A program made the translations under genes and the position numbers. Of a DNA stretch of 64,000 nt, positions 25,729-34,847 are shown in pieces. The DNA comes from Bacteroidota bacterium. Lineage in GTDB: Bacteria > Bacteroidota > Bacteroidia > Bacteroidales > JABHKC01. The stretch covers positions 1 through 64,000 of the forward strand of contig JABHKC010000164.1 of assembly GCA_018692315.1 (NCBI GenBank), in the 5' to 3' direction. Numbering within the stretch: the stretch's first letter is position 1; each line of letters starts with the position of its first letter. The notes under the pieces were generated by a model, which saw only the letters and a program-made list of their open reading frames with translations, was not told the origin of the DNA and did not search any database.

Positions 25729-27021
25729 TTATAGTTTTGTGTATGTAAGTTTTAAAAGAATTTTGTTATTTCCTGAGTTATTTAATATTACCCTATTTGC
25801 AGAAACTTTACTTTTCGAGGGTAACAAAAATAGTCCTTTATTTTCAATGTTCTGATCTATTAAATCTTGAAAATATTGGGTAATATTTATAGAGTATGTA
25901 TAATCTGTAGAATCAATATATCCATTGAAATAATAATTTTCGACATTACTGTCAATATAATAGTCTGAAGGAGCATCAAAGCCTTCATTTCTGTCAATTA
26001 GTTCTAAAATAAGTTTTTCAGGTGGAGAAAACTTGTTTGTTGTATTTTCTTTGATACTAAAAACTAATTCGGCTTTGGCTATTGCAACTTGTTCTGTTTC
26101 CGCAACAGTTTCAAGCCATGTATCAGCAAATGGAAATTGAAGTTCTGCTTTTAGTCCACCCATTGATTGTAAATAAATATGATCTGCATCTTCTACGTTT
26201 AAATATTGTGAAATATTAGTGTTTTGAAACTGATGATCGTAAATATTAAATCTTGCACAATATTCATTGAGTAAGAAATCGAAACTTAAGGTATCGCCAT
26301 CTAAAATACTTGTATCATTTGAATAGTATAAAGTTATTTTCGAAACAGATGATAATAAATCAAAATATACTATTGAGGCTCCTATTTGGTCAGTTGAAAA
26401 ATAAAGACCTTTAAAGGCATCTTTAAAGGAATCATTGTCTTCCAAAAAAGTAGTGTCAAGATCAAGCAATTCTTGTCCCAATTCATCTGGAAGTTTAATT
26501 TTCAAATTGTTAGTATCTGAAGGAAGAGGTTTGTAATATTTATTAAAAAACGCCGGTTCGAAGCTAACATGAGAATTGGAAAAATATGTCAGCGTATCAT
26601 TTATGTTTTCAGAAAGTTTATGAATTTTTATGTTTTGCATTATGCTTGTATCTCCATAATATCCGGCATAGTCCAAGTATAAAAATATAGAATCAATTAC
26701 TGGGTTTGAACCAAATCTAACTGCATTTTTCGAAAGACGAAATTCAGTTACAAATTCAGCTTTTGAGCTTCCAAATACTGGATCTTCACAGCTTCCCAAT
26801 AGGCAAAGAGAGCGTTCATCTGTTGTGATTAAATGGTCAGTAATTGTTGAGGCTGCCACTACCGACAGTGAGTCGCTATGAAGAATAATTTTGTCTCCAT
26901 CAGGAACTAAATTATATCCAAGTTGGTTTTCTTCTTGGCAGCTTTGAAAAAATAAAAAAAATGAGAGAAAAAAGATTGTGTTGATTGTAACTTTTAATGA
27001 TTTAACTTGGTTTTTATTCAT
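25729..27021 (-). CDS. DUF4270 lipoprotein
   Basis: A 430-residue outer-envelope lipoprotein. The signal peptide ends in FFQSC (lipobox Cys near residue 28), followed by QEENQLGYNLVPDGDKI, the typical DUF4270 opening. The body is beta-rich, and the C-terminal segment (GLFLLPSKSKVSANRVILNN) is characteristic. Function is unknown. It overlaps the upstream GT5-like gene by 8 bp and ends 10 bp before glmS. This gene trio is a common Bacteroidota arrangement, so a role in envelope polysaccharide or cell-wall work is possible but unproven. Confidence 0.86.
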   Translation of the reverse strand: MNKNQVKSLKVTINTIFFLSFFLFFQSCQEENQLGYNLVPDGDKIILHSDSLSVVAASTITDHLITTDERSLCLLGSCEDPVFGSSKAEFVTEFRLSKNAVRFGSNPVIDSIFLYLDYAGYYGDTSIMQNIKIHKLSENINDTLTYFSNSHVSFEPAFFNKYYKPLPSDTNNLKIKLPDELGQELLDLDTTFLEDNDSFKDAFKGLYFSTDQIGASIVYFDLLSSVSKITLYYSNDTSILDGDTLSFDFLLNEYCARFNIYDHQFQNTNISQYLNVEDADHIYLQSMGGLKAELQFPFADTWLETVAETEQVAIAKAELVFSIKENTTNKFSPPEKLILELIDRNEGFDAPSDYYIDSNVENYYFNGYIDSTDYTYSINITQYFQDLIDQNIENKGLFLLPSKSKVSANRVILNNSGNNKILLKLTYTKL

Positions 27022-27835
27022 CTTTTTGGTTTTCTAATAATTTGTCGTAAAATTGCGAATATGCTTTAAGAAAAGTTTCGTTAGTCTGATAAGGAAGGAC
27101 AGGCACAGATTGCTTGTCAATATATCTTTTTAATTTAAGGTTAACTTTTTCGCTACCATAAATAATTGCATCTGAATTGTCAATTGCCGATTTATTTAGG
27201 TTAACATAATCACCTCTTTTTAAAATTGTAATATCTTCGTTTTCAATGCCATCTATTTTAAGTTTTTCCTTAAATGACCTATGAAATTTTCCTTCAAAAT
27301 CGTCATTATATACTGAATAAACTACTTTTGAATCGCAAAATAAAGGATTATCTTTTAAAGATTTTTTAATATATAAAGGTATAAGACTTGAAATCCAACC
27401 ATGACAATGAATAATGTCTGGTGCCCATCTTAGTTTCTCAACTGTTTCGATTACTCCACGAGAGAAAAAGATGGTTCTTTCATCATTATCGTCAAATATC
27501 TGGTTGTTTTCATCGGTAAACATAGCTTTACGCTGAAAATAATCTTCATTATCAATGAAATAAACTTGCATTCGGGCAGATTGAATTGAAGCTACTTTTA
27601 TGATTAAGGGATGGTCGGAATCATCAATAATTAAATTCATACCTGACAAACGAATAACTTCATGCAGTTGATTTCTTCTTTCGTTGATTAAACCATATCG
27701 AGGCATGAAAGTTCTAATTTCTTTGCCTGTTTCTTGTATTCCTTGAGGCAAGTAGCGTCCTATATGAGACATCTCTGTTTCAGGTAAATATGGTGTTATT
27801 TCTTGCGAAACAAATAGTACTTTCGTTTTTTCCAT
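27014..27835 (-). CDS. Glycogen/starch synthase-like GT5 catalytic-domain protein (short form)
   Basis: A 273-residue protein matching only the N-terminal Rossmann domain of glycogen synthase (Glyco_transf_5). It opens KVLFVSQEITPYLPETEMSH, where full GlgA proteins have the KTGGL ADP-glucose loop. That loop reads PETEMSH here, with the usual Lys missing. WAPDIIHCHGWISSLIPLY is the conserved acceptor-side block. The C-terminal GT1 domain present in roughly 480-residue GlgA is absent, and no remnant follows, since the DUF4270 gene overlaps its end. Such short forms are typical of Bacteroidota. Whether they are active is unknown, so no symbol is given. Confidence 0.82.
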   Translation of the reverse strand: MEKTKVLFVSQEITPYLPETEMSHIGRYLPQGIQETGKEIRTFMPRYGLINERRNQLHEVIRLSGMNLIIDDSDHPLIIKVASIQSARMQVYFIDNEDYFQRKAMFTDENNQIFDDNDERTIFFSRGVIETVEKLRWAPDIIHCHGWISSLIPLYIKKSLKDNPLFCDSKVVYSVYNDDFEGKFHRSFKEKLKIDGIENEDITILKRGDYVNLNKSAIDNSDAIIYGSEKVNLKLKRYIDKQSVPVLPYQTNETFLKAYSQFYDKLLENQKDE

Positions 27836-28044
27836 TTACTTTTACATTAAATCTAAAATAATTTGCAAAATTAAGAAAAAAATAAACTAATTAATGCAAA
27901 ATTCTTTAATTATAATACATTTATTCAATAATCTCATAAGTTTTCTTCTATCAACAAAAAATAGCAATTTTTAAGTTTAATCAAAAAAACAGAAGAATTT
28001 AGGAAATATTGCTAAAATATTTTTTTTGAATATTTTAATAAGGA

Positions 28045-28081
28045 TTTTTTGCAATTGAAATAAATAAAAATTATAATTTTG
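28045..28081 (+). promoter_or_regulatory. Promoter of the carbamate kinase gene
   Basis: The -7 box TAATTTTG (28074-28081) fits TAnnTTTG, with ttttttg ending at 28051 in the approximate -33 position. It lies about 24 bases before the ATG, in the 269-bp divergent gap that follows the GT5-like gene. Nothing else is seen in that gap. Confidence 0.65.
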
Positions 28082-28104
28082 CAGTTTTTTTTAAAACCAA
28101 TAAT

Positions 28105-29049
28105 ATGAAGAAATTAGCAGTAGTTGCATTTGGCGGAAATGCTTTACTTTCTAGTGGTCAGAAAGGAACTATTAGTGAACAAGAAGAAAATGTGTACAAC
28201 ACATGCTCGCATCTGGTTCAACTTATTAAAAAGAAATATAATATTGTGATTGGTCATGGAAATGGACCACAAGTGGGAAATGTGCTTTTACAACATGAGG
28301 CGGGCGAACAAGTATTTGGTATTCCAAAAATGCCAATTGATATTTGTGTTGCTGAAACTCAAGGTTCTATTGGCTATATGATTGAACAACAATTGCGAAA
28401 TGTTTTAGAAAAAGAAAAAATTGATGTAGATATAATTTCAATAATTACTCAAGTACTTGTTGATAAGAACGATCCTGCTTTCGAAAATCCTACAAAACCT
28501 GTTGGTCCCTATTATACAAAAGAACAAGCAGAAAAAATAACAAGCGAAACAAAATCAGTATTTGCTGAAGATCCAAGAGGTAGAGGCTGGAGAAAAGTTG
28601 TTCCTTCGCCAAAACCCTATAGAATTGGAAACAGAAAATCTATTGAAAAGCTTGCCAGAGATGGACAAATAGTTGTAACAGTTGGCGGAGGCGGAATCCC
28701 TGTTTATTATGTAGAACCAAACAAATTGGAAGGAATAGATGCAGTGATTGATAAAGATTTAGCATCTTCATTGTTGGCTTCGCAAATTAATGCCGACGAG
28801 TTTATTATTTTGACTGATATTCCAAAAGTTTACATCAATTTTAATACACCCGACCAAAAAGCTATTGACCAAATGACAGTAACTGATGCGAAAAAGTATC
28901 TTGCAGATGGTCATTTTACTGAAGGAAGTATGGCTCCAAAAATTCGGGCAGCTATTCAATTCATAGAAAGTGGCGGAAAAGAAACAATCATTACTACTGC
29001 AAGCCAACTTGGTAAAGAAGGTAGTGGCACTCGGATAGTTTTTAGTTAA
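28105..29049 (+). CDS. arcC: Carbamate kinase
   Basis: A 314-residue carbamate kinase, making ATP from carbamoyl phosphate and ADP in catabolism. Hallmarks are VVAFGGNALLS at the start, VIGHGNGPQVGNVLLQHEAG, PIDICVAETQGSIGYMIEQQ, the DPRGRGWRKVVPSPKP block, and VTVGGGGIPVYY. Length is normal. It is followed 47 bp downstream by ornithine carbamoyltransferase, as in arginine-deiminase or citrulline-using operons. No arginine deiminase gene is in the window. Confidence 0.96.
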   Translation: MKKLAVVAFGGNALLSSGQKGTISEQEENVYNTCSHLVQLIKKKYNIVIGHGNGPQVGNVLLQHEAGEQVFGIPKMPIDICVAETQGSIGYMIEQQLRNVLEKEKIDVDIISIITQVLVDKNDPAFENPTKPVGPYYTKEQAEKITSETKSVFAEDPRGRGWRKVVPSPKPYRIGNRKSIEKLARDGQIVVTVGGGGIPVYYVEPNKLEGIDAVIDKDLASSLLASQINADEFIILTDIPKVYINFNTPDQKAIDQMTVTDAKKYLADGHFTEGSMAPKIRAAIQFIESGGKETIITTASQLGKEGSGTRIVFS

Positions 29050-29096
29050 AAACATAAATAAATAATAATAAATATTCAATTAAAAATAAAAAAATC

Positions 29097-30098
29097 ATGG
29101 CATTTAATTTAAGAAATAGAAATTTTCTAAAACTTTTAGATTTTAGTCCTAAAGAAATTAAGTTTTTATTAGACCTTTCGGCAGATTTAAAAGCTGCGAA
29201 ATATGCAGGTATTGAACAAAAAAGACTCAGTGGAAAAAATATTGCATTAATTTTTGAGAAAGCCTCTACCAGAACAAGATGTGCGTTTGAAGTAGCAGCA
29301 CTCGATCAGGGAGCCCATGTAACTTATCTTGGCCCAACAGGCTCACAAATTGGGAAGAAAGAAACAATGAAAGATACAGCCCGAGTTCTTGGCAGAATGT
29401 ATGATGGAATCGAATACAGGGGTTTTGGTCAAAAGATTGTTGAAGAATTGGGAGAATTTTCGGGAGTGCCTGTTTGGAATGGGCTCACTAACGAATTTCA
29501 TCCTACACAAATACTTGCAGATTTGTTGACAATGATGGAACATTCCGATAAGCCTCTAAATAAGATATCTTTCGCATATCTTGGCGATGCAAGAAATAAT
29601 ATGGGAAATTCGTTGCTTGTAGGTGCAGCAAAAATGGGAATGGACTTTAGAGCAGCAGCTCCAAAATCTTGCTTCCCTGACGAAAAACTCGTTGAAGAAT
29701 GTATGGAAATCGCAAAAGAAACTGGTGCAAAAATCACTATTACAGAAAATCTTGATGAAGCTGTAAAAGGTGTTGATTTTCTATATACCGATGTTTGGGT
29801 TTCAATGGGTGAGCCCGACGAAGTTTGGGAAAAAAGAATTAAAGAAATGTTGCCTTATCAGGTGAACAAAAAGGCGATGGATAAAACCGGAAATAAAGAT
29901 GTGAAATTTTTGCATTGTCTTCCTGCATTTCACAATCGTGATACTACTATTGGTGAAGAGATATATCAAAAATTCGGAATCGAAGCAATGGAAGTAAGCG
30001 AGGAAGTTTTCGAGTCTGAAGCGTCTGTGGTTTTCGATGAAGCAGAAAATCGTATGCACACTATAAAAGCTGTAATGGTAGCTACACTTGGCGAATAG
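29097..30098 (+). CDS. argF: Ornithine carbamoyltransferase (probably catabolic)
   Basis: A 333-residue OTCase. The carbamoyl-phosphate loop STRTR is at about residues 57-61 ([20 protein letters not shown]). [15 protein letters not shown] follows. The ornithine site SMG is seen in [10 protein letters not shown], and the C-terminal Cys is in [13 protein letters not shown] near residue 272. Domain order and length are normal. Pairing with arcC suggests it runs as phosphorolysis of citrulline to ornithine and carbamoyl phosphate (ArcB role). The sequence alone does not separate anabolic ArgF from catabolic ArcB. A clear terminator follows. Confidence 0.94.
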   Translation: MAFNLRNRNFLKLLDFSPKEIKFLLDLSADLKAAKYAGIEQKRLSGKNIALIFEKASTRTRCAFEVAALDQGAHVTYLGPTGSQIGKKETMKDTARVLGRMYDGIEYRGFGQKIVEELGEFSGVPVWNGLTNEFHPTQILADLLTMMEHSDKPLNKISFAYLGDARNNMGNSLLVGAAKMGMDFRAAAPKSCFPDEKLVEECMEIAKETGAKITITENLDEAVKGVDFLYTDVWVSMGEPDEVWEKRIKEMLPYQVNKKAMDKTGNKDVKFLHCLPAFHNRDTTIGEEIYQKFGIEAMEVSEEVFESEASVVFDEAENRMHTIKAVMVATLGE

Positions 30099-30117
30099 AA
30101 TAGTAATTTCATTTTAT

Positions 30118-30154
30118 AAAAAAGGCTATTTCTTTTTCGGAAATAGCCTTTTTT
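30118..30154 (+). terminator. Terminator after argF
   Basis: Stem aaaaaaggctatttc / gaaatagcctttttt, 19 bp after the stop, ending in T residues. It closes the arcC-argF unit. Confidence 0.9.
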
Positions 30155-30228
30155 ATATAAACAAATTGAGGTGTTTACTTAATTAATATTATATTTGGAT
30201 GAGAATTAAAGATCTATGGAAATATACA

Positions 30229-30639
30229 ATGGAGAAAAGCTCTTAGAATTTTACTGAACGATTTTCATAAGATGAAGCTTGCCTTAAGTATCTGTCTGAC
30301 ATTAAGTGGAATAGTGGGTTTGAGTGCCGAAAATGCAAACACACTAAATTTAGTAAGGGCAGCAAATACCAACGTTGTTGCACCTTGTGCAAACATATCG
30401 AGAGTCCTACTGAAGGGACATTTTTTCACAAAGTAAAGTTTGGTGTGAGATAGGCATTCATGAATATGTTTGAGATGTCTGCTACTACTAAAGGACTTTT
30501 GGCTTCTCAGGTAGCTAAAAGATATGGCATTACACGCAAAACCGCGTGGCTATTTATGCATAAGATTCGAAAAGGAATGGAAAGCAATCAATGCCTTCCA
30601 ATTGAAGGAACAGTACATGTCGACGAGTTTGTTGTTTGA
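30229..30639 (+). pseudogene. Decayed IS1595-family transposase
   Basis: Reading one frame from the ATG at 30229 gives an IS1595-type N-terminus with no frameshift but several stops: TAG at 30244, TAA at 30268, a TAG in FGVR*AFMNMFEM, and TGA at 30637. Between them sit a zinc ribbon (FECRKCKHTKFSKG ... CCTLCKHIESP), the helix-turn-helix QVAKRYGITRKTAWLFMHKI, and the first acidic residue of the DDE core in GTVHVDEFVV. The rest of the catalytic domain is missing. No terminal inverted repeats were found. It is a remnant without activity. Confidence 0.82.
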
Positions 30640-30897
30640 GAAAATCCCCCTACACAAAGTCCGAATTGTGTTTTTCCTTCATAAAATATTCATTATAGCT
30701 GTGCCAGTAATTTGTATAATATGCTCAAGAAGGATGTTTTTTTCAAGAAATATATCCTTCTTAAAGCTAACCTGGCTACCCTTTACAGGCATCACTTCAA
30801 TGAATCGCATTCTTTACTCCCTCACTGATTAGATATTTATTCAATTTATTTTCTCTTAATACTATCATTTAAATCTTTGCGATAATATGGTAAGTGA

Positions 30898-30980
30898 TAA
30901 GGTCAGCTCCTGACCTTAGTATCATTGGAGTTGTTTGCGAGCTTAACTGACCCTGATCTCTCAAGGGTCAGTCAGCTCGC
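30898..30980. repeat. Two adjacent strong hairpins in a gene-free stretch
   Basis: First hairpin 30898-30918: taaggtcag ctc ctgacctta, perfect. Second hairpin 30937-30980: outer arms gcgagct/agctcgc and inner arms actgaccct/agggtcagt. They share the word ggtcag and look GC-richer than their surroundings. They lie between the IS1595 remnant and the subtilase gene. The rest of 30640-31142 shows no convincing gene. Confidence 0.7.
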
Positions 30981-31142
30981 TTATCCATCATGTTAATCCA
31001 ACTTGTATGATATGTTTTCATCTCACTTTACAAGGGTTCTGTATTTGTGCTTTCGCTGCTCATATCTTTGTTGATTTAATGACAATTATAATGTTTGTCG
31101 AAATTACAATTTGTCAGATGGGATTTTGATCATTCAAAAAGA

Positions 31143-33365
31143 TCAATACTTTACTATTTTGCTTGTGATAATGTTTTCATTATCCCGTAGGCTGAGAAAA
31201 TATATCCCAGCCTTAAAAGAGGAAAGATCAATATTTTTTGCATAATCACATCCATCTGACCAATTTTCTGACCAAACTAATTTTCCTGAAATATCAGTTA
31301 TTTGAATCATAACATCCTCTTTTTTGTTTTCAAAAAACACAGTAATAGAGGCCGAAGTTGGATTTGGGAAAATTTGGACAGCTCTATTGTTTTTCAAAAT
31401 ATCCTCCGTAGAATATGTTTCTAATTCCTGTATAGCTGCCAGTGCATCTACCTTTCCCCAGCCCCAAAGATTGCTGCCTCCAGGCGGAATAGTGCCTGTC
31501 AAACTATCGGTACGAGCTGTTGTAGCAAGAATTTCTTTTACTTGTGTTACGTTCAGTGTGTCGTTTGCTTCGAGTAAAAGGGCAACTATGCCCGCAACAA
31601 AAGGAGAAGACATGGAAGTGCCGGTAGCTCCCCCGAAATACCAGGAGGTATTTCCTTCTTGGTATTCGTATGCTGGCGGGTATTCTTCGGCAACGTAAGG
31701 ATATGTAGCATTTACGGCTGCAATTAGCACATCTCCAGGAGCCGTGATTTCTGGCTTGGTCCTGCCATCAACGGTTGGACCATGGCTGGAAAATGCTCCC
31801 AACTCGCCCAATACTGTCCCCTGTGCATCGTGTGTATTCCCATCTAATCCCATAAAAGAAGTCTTTGTGGTATAAGCTCCCACTGATATAATGCCATCAG
31901 CCGTTCCCCCTATTTCATTACAGGAAATGTCAGAATTTCCTTCTGTATAACCACCAATACCAAAACTTTCCAAACCAACTTCACTCCATAAATGAAGCGA
32001 TCCTGCGGTTCCAGTCAGTATTAATTCCGGCACAACTTGTTGGGACAACAATGCGCTCATCTCTATCATTATCATTATATTGGGTTTGGAATTTAAAACC
32101 GAGGCATCATCCACATCAATACTAATGGTTATATCTCCACCTGCAAATACAATTTCAACAGTTGTATCTGCGGAGGAAGGTAAGAATGCTGTTGTACCTA
32201 TATTGCTACCTGTGGAAAAATCATCAAATTTCATGGACACATCGAAAGAAGCTCCGGGTTGCCCCCAAATGCTTACTTCTCCACTTCCCTCAGTACTGTA
32301 TGTTCCTATAAAGCTACGGAGTGTATCATTTGCCTGTAAATCGTAGGCAATATGTACAGGTCTGTCTCCTTCATTGCTAACCGATCCCACCAAAATCTTT
32401 CCTTCTCCTACTATTGCATCAATAAACTGATCAAACAAGGAAGTGCCATCATGTGGCCCGGAATGGTGCCCCAAACTCATGTTGATAACAGCAGGCTTGC
32501 CAACCGAATCTGCATAATTGAAGATATAGCTGATGCCATCAGTGATTGCCGACTCACCAGCAGTGGAAAAATCTGGTTCAACAATTACTATATCAGCATT
32601 TGGGGCAACTCCACCAAACATTTCATCAAGACCAACCCCCCTGCCGGCAGCAATAGAAGTTACATGTGTACCGTGCGACTGACTATCGGAGGTTTGGCCA
32701 ATACTCAACATGTCAGCTGCATCAGTCAATTCTGTTCCGTATCCATAAGCAGAAGGCGGGTTTCCTGCATTAACGTTTTGTACCCAAACCCTCTGTATGC
32801 GTAAATTGCCTGAGCTGTCGCGGAAGGCAGGGTGGGTCATATCAAAACCACCGTCGATTACGCCTACAACGACTCCTTCACCAGTATATGCCTGAGGAAG
32901 GTTAGTTCCCAGATGAACCGCTGTTACGTTTGTTTCGGCGAGTGCGGCGTCTAACTTTTTTTTTACTTTTTGGTCAACCTGGATATAACTGATTCCAGGC
33001 AGATTGGTCATCGCTTCAAATTGCTCAATTGGTATCCGAAAGGTGTAAAGTATTGGGTTTCTCGTACCTACTTTACCACCGAGGTCGGTCAGGGCTTCCT
33101 CATTAAAGTTTTCATCTACTTTCATCAATCCTCCGATGTAAAAGTTTCCTTTTTTTCTGCTGACTGGAAAATTGGCCTTGATCTCTTTAATTATTAAGGC
33201 TTTTTCTTTTGCATCTGACTGTATCCCTTCTGCATCGCTATTCAATTGCTTCGCCTTGAGCAGAAAAAGGCTGCTGGAATTTGAAAGTTCCGATTGAGCC
33301 ATCATATTTGTGCTTCCAAATATTAAATAGCTACAAATGATTAAGTACAAAACGTTTTTTAACAT
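31143..33365 (-). CDS. Secreted subtilisin-like (S8) serine protease with T9SS tail
   Basis: A 740-residue secreted protease. Signal peptide ending about residue 24 (STNMMAQS), then an inhibitor-like propeptide to about 155. The catalytic triad is readable: Asp in VVGVIDGGFDMTHPAF (about 171), His in SQSHGTHVTSIAAGRG (about 231), Ser in GATGTSMSSPFVAGIVALLL (about 585). A beta-rich insert (about 330-470) separates His from Ser. The C-terminus is a T9SS type A domain (VQIFPNPTSASITVFF ... ITSKIVKY). It has its own upstream region, 220 bp from the TlpA gene. Base composition looks slightly less AT-rich than its neighbours. Confidence 0.93.
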   Translation of the reverse strand: MLKNVLYLIICSYLIFGSTNMMAQSELSNSSSLFLLKAKQLNSDAEGIQSDAKEKALIIKEIKANFPVSRKKGNFYIGGLMKVDENFNEEALTDLGGKVGTRNPILYTFRIPIEQFEAMTNLPGISYIQVDQKVKKKLDAALAETNVTAVHLGTNLPQAYTGEGVVVGVIDGGFDMTHPAFRDSSGNLRIQRVWVQNVNAGNPPSAYGYGTELTDAADMLSIGQTSDSQSHGTHVTSIAAGRGVGLDEMFGGVAPNADIVIVEPDFSTAGESAITDGISYIFNYADSVGKPAVINMSLGHHSGPHDGTSLFDQFIDAIVGEGKILVGSVSNEGDRPVHIAYDLQANDTLRSFIGTYSTEGSGEVSIWGQPGASFDVSMKFDDFSTGSNIGTTAFLPSSADTTVEIVFAGGDITISIDVDDASVLNSKPNIMIMIEMSALLSQQVVPELILTGTAGSLHLWSEVGLESFGIGGYTEGNSDISCNEIGGTADGIISVGAYTTKTSFMGLDGNTHDAQGTVLGELGAFSSHGPTVDGRTKPEITAPGDVLIAAVNATYPYVAEEYPPAYEYQEGNTSWYFGGATGTSMSSPFVAGIVALLLEANDTLNVTQVKEILATTARTDSLTGTIPPGGSNLWGWGKVDALAAIQELETYSTEDILKNNRAVQIFPNPTSASITVFFENKKEDVMIQITDISGKLVWSENWSDGCDYAKNIDLSSFKAGIYFLSLRDNENIITSKIVKY

Positions 33366-33585
33366 GTCTCTCTTTTTTAAAAGATTAAATTTATTTATGA
33401 ATGATTAGAATAATCTTGTGTTGATTATTTATATTTATAAAGTATAAATGATTTAAGATACTATTACTAAATTTTTTTTGGTTTTGTTATTGCAAAATCA
33501 AGTTCAGTGTATTTTTCTTAATCAGAATTTGCCGAAAATTAATAATGCATTGGAACACAAAGCTTCAAATACAGTTTAGTTGATT

Positions 33586-34311
33586 TTATTCTTGTAAAGC
33601 TGTCTGGATTGAATTTGAAATTGATTCCCCGATATTAGGAAATCCTCCTGTCTCATAATAAAGATACTTTCCTTCTTTATCAATAACTATATTCGTTGGA
33701 TAAGCTGTGATCTGAAATAGATTACACAATTCTGTTGCATTTGATACTACTGGATATTCAATAATATGCTTTTTTAAAAACTTTTTTACTCTTTTTTCTT
33801 TATCGAATGTGATAGATGCAAATATCACATTTGTGCTATTTTTATATTTTTCAAAAACTTCATTTAGTTCAGGAATTTCAGCAATGCAGGGTTTGCAAGC
33901 AGTAAACCAGAAATTCAAAACAACTACTTTCCCTTTCGTGTTTTCCGATGAAATTACATTACCATTTATGTCTTCAAATTTAAATTCGGGGACGTTTTCC
34001 CCGATCAATTCCGAACTACTTCCTGGCATTGGCATTTCTGCCATCATCTTTTTTTCTTCTTCGGTTGCTTTCCTAAGTTGTACATATTTCATTTTGCCAT
34101 TAGAATCGTTTACAGGATCCATCATCCATTCTCCAGAATTCATTAAATCCATAAAATCAGACATTCCTACCTTGTTGCCAGATTCATCTTTAATGATCGT
34201 ATTTTCATCAATCATTATATCGCCTCCCTTGAGCATATCCTGACTTTGACCAAATCCGTAGTGAAGGAATGAAAATAATATGGTAAATGTAATTATGATT
34301 ATTTTTGTCAT
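33586..34311 (-). CDS. TlpA-type thiol-disulfide oxidoreductase
   Basis: A 241-residue envelope protein with a signal peptide (MTKIIIITFTILFSFLHYGFG). A roughly 85-residue N-terminal part of unknown fold precedes an AhpC/TSA-Redoxin (TlpA-like) domain. The active site is CKPC in VVVLNFWFTACKPCIAEIP near residue 137, and the cis-Pro loop is ITAYPTNIVIDKEG. It should act as a periplasmic reductant for cysteines in exported proteins. It is the last gene of a minus-strand run with the 147-residue protein and an S41 peptidase. Confidence 0.88.
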   Translation of the reverse strand: MTKIIIITFTILFSFLHYGFGQSQDMLKGGDIMIDENTIIKDESGNKVGMSDFMDLMNSGEWMMDPVNDSNGKMKYVQLRKATEEEKKMMAEMPMPGSSSELIGENVPEFKFEDINGNVISSENTKGKVVVLNFWFTACKPCIAEIPELNEVFEKYKNSTNVIFASITFDKEKRVKKFLKKHIIEYPVVSNATELCNLFQITAYPTNIVIDKEGKYLYYETGGFPNIGESISNSIQTALQE

Positions 34312-34366
34312 GATTTATAGTTTAATTTAGAATACGTTAACATTTTTCATTTCGATTTGTCATACT

Positions 34367-34810
34367 TTATCTATGTTCTTCTTTCTTTCTAAACACCATG
34401 TTAATTCTAAACTTTGATTGACTTCCAAATATATCAACAGCGTCACCCCCTCCTGCTCCTATTGTTCCTGCATTAGCATTATAAGCATCAACATATTCAA
34501 ATCCTAATTGTGCCATTGTATTTAACATATCTGTTTGATTTCTGATTTTAAGTTTCTTTCTTGACTGCAAAAGTTTTTCTAATTTCATCAAAACATCCTC
34601 GTATGGAGATTTTTTATAATCGATTATAATATTTATCCCTCCAAATAGTTTCGTGTTTTCTGAAGTGATTACTACATATTCTGGCAATTCTTCAATCTTA
34701 ACACTACTTGAATCTACTACTGACAATTCCTGAGAAAAAAGCTTAGCAGTTAATGTCAACATGAGTAAAATAATAACAGACACTGTCTTAAATGCGACTA
34801 ATGATTTCAT
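34367..34810 (-). CDS. Small secreted protein of unknown function
   Basis: A 147-residue protein that I do not recognise. It has a signal peptide (VSVIILLMLTLTAKLFSQ), then an acidic mature part. A central block (ENTKLFGGINIIIDYKKSPY followed by Lys-rich KLEKLLQSRKKLKI) and a glycine-rich loop (AGTIGAGGGDAVDIFG) precede a strand ending in FRINMVFRKKE. There are no cysteines, so it is unlikely to be a direct redox partner. It lies 37 bp after an S41 peptidase gene and 55 bp before the TlpA gene. Confidence 0.7.
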   Translation of the reverse strand: MKSLVAFKTVSVIILLMLTLTAKLFSQELSVVDSSSVKIEELPEYVVITSENTKLFGGINIIIDYKKSPYEDVLMKLEKLLQSRKKLKIRNQTDMLNTMAQLGFEYVDAYNANAGTIGAGGGDAVDIFGSQSKFRINMVFRKKEEHR

Positions 34811-34847
34811 ACAACCAAATTTTAAATTTTATTTGTTTTTAAATTTA

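Noticed and set aside
30524..30832. 102-residue plus-strand frame
   Set aside because: It overlaps the decayed transposase in another frame and has no recognisable protein features.
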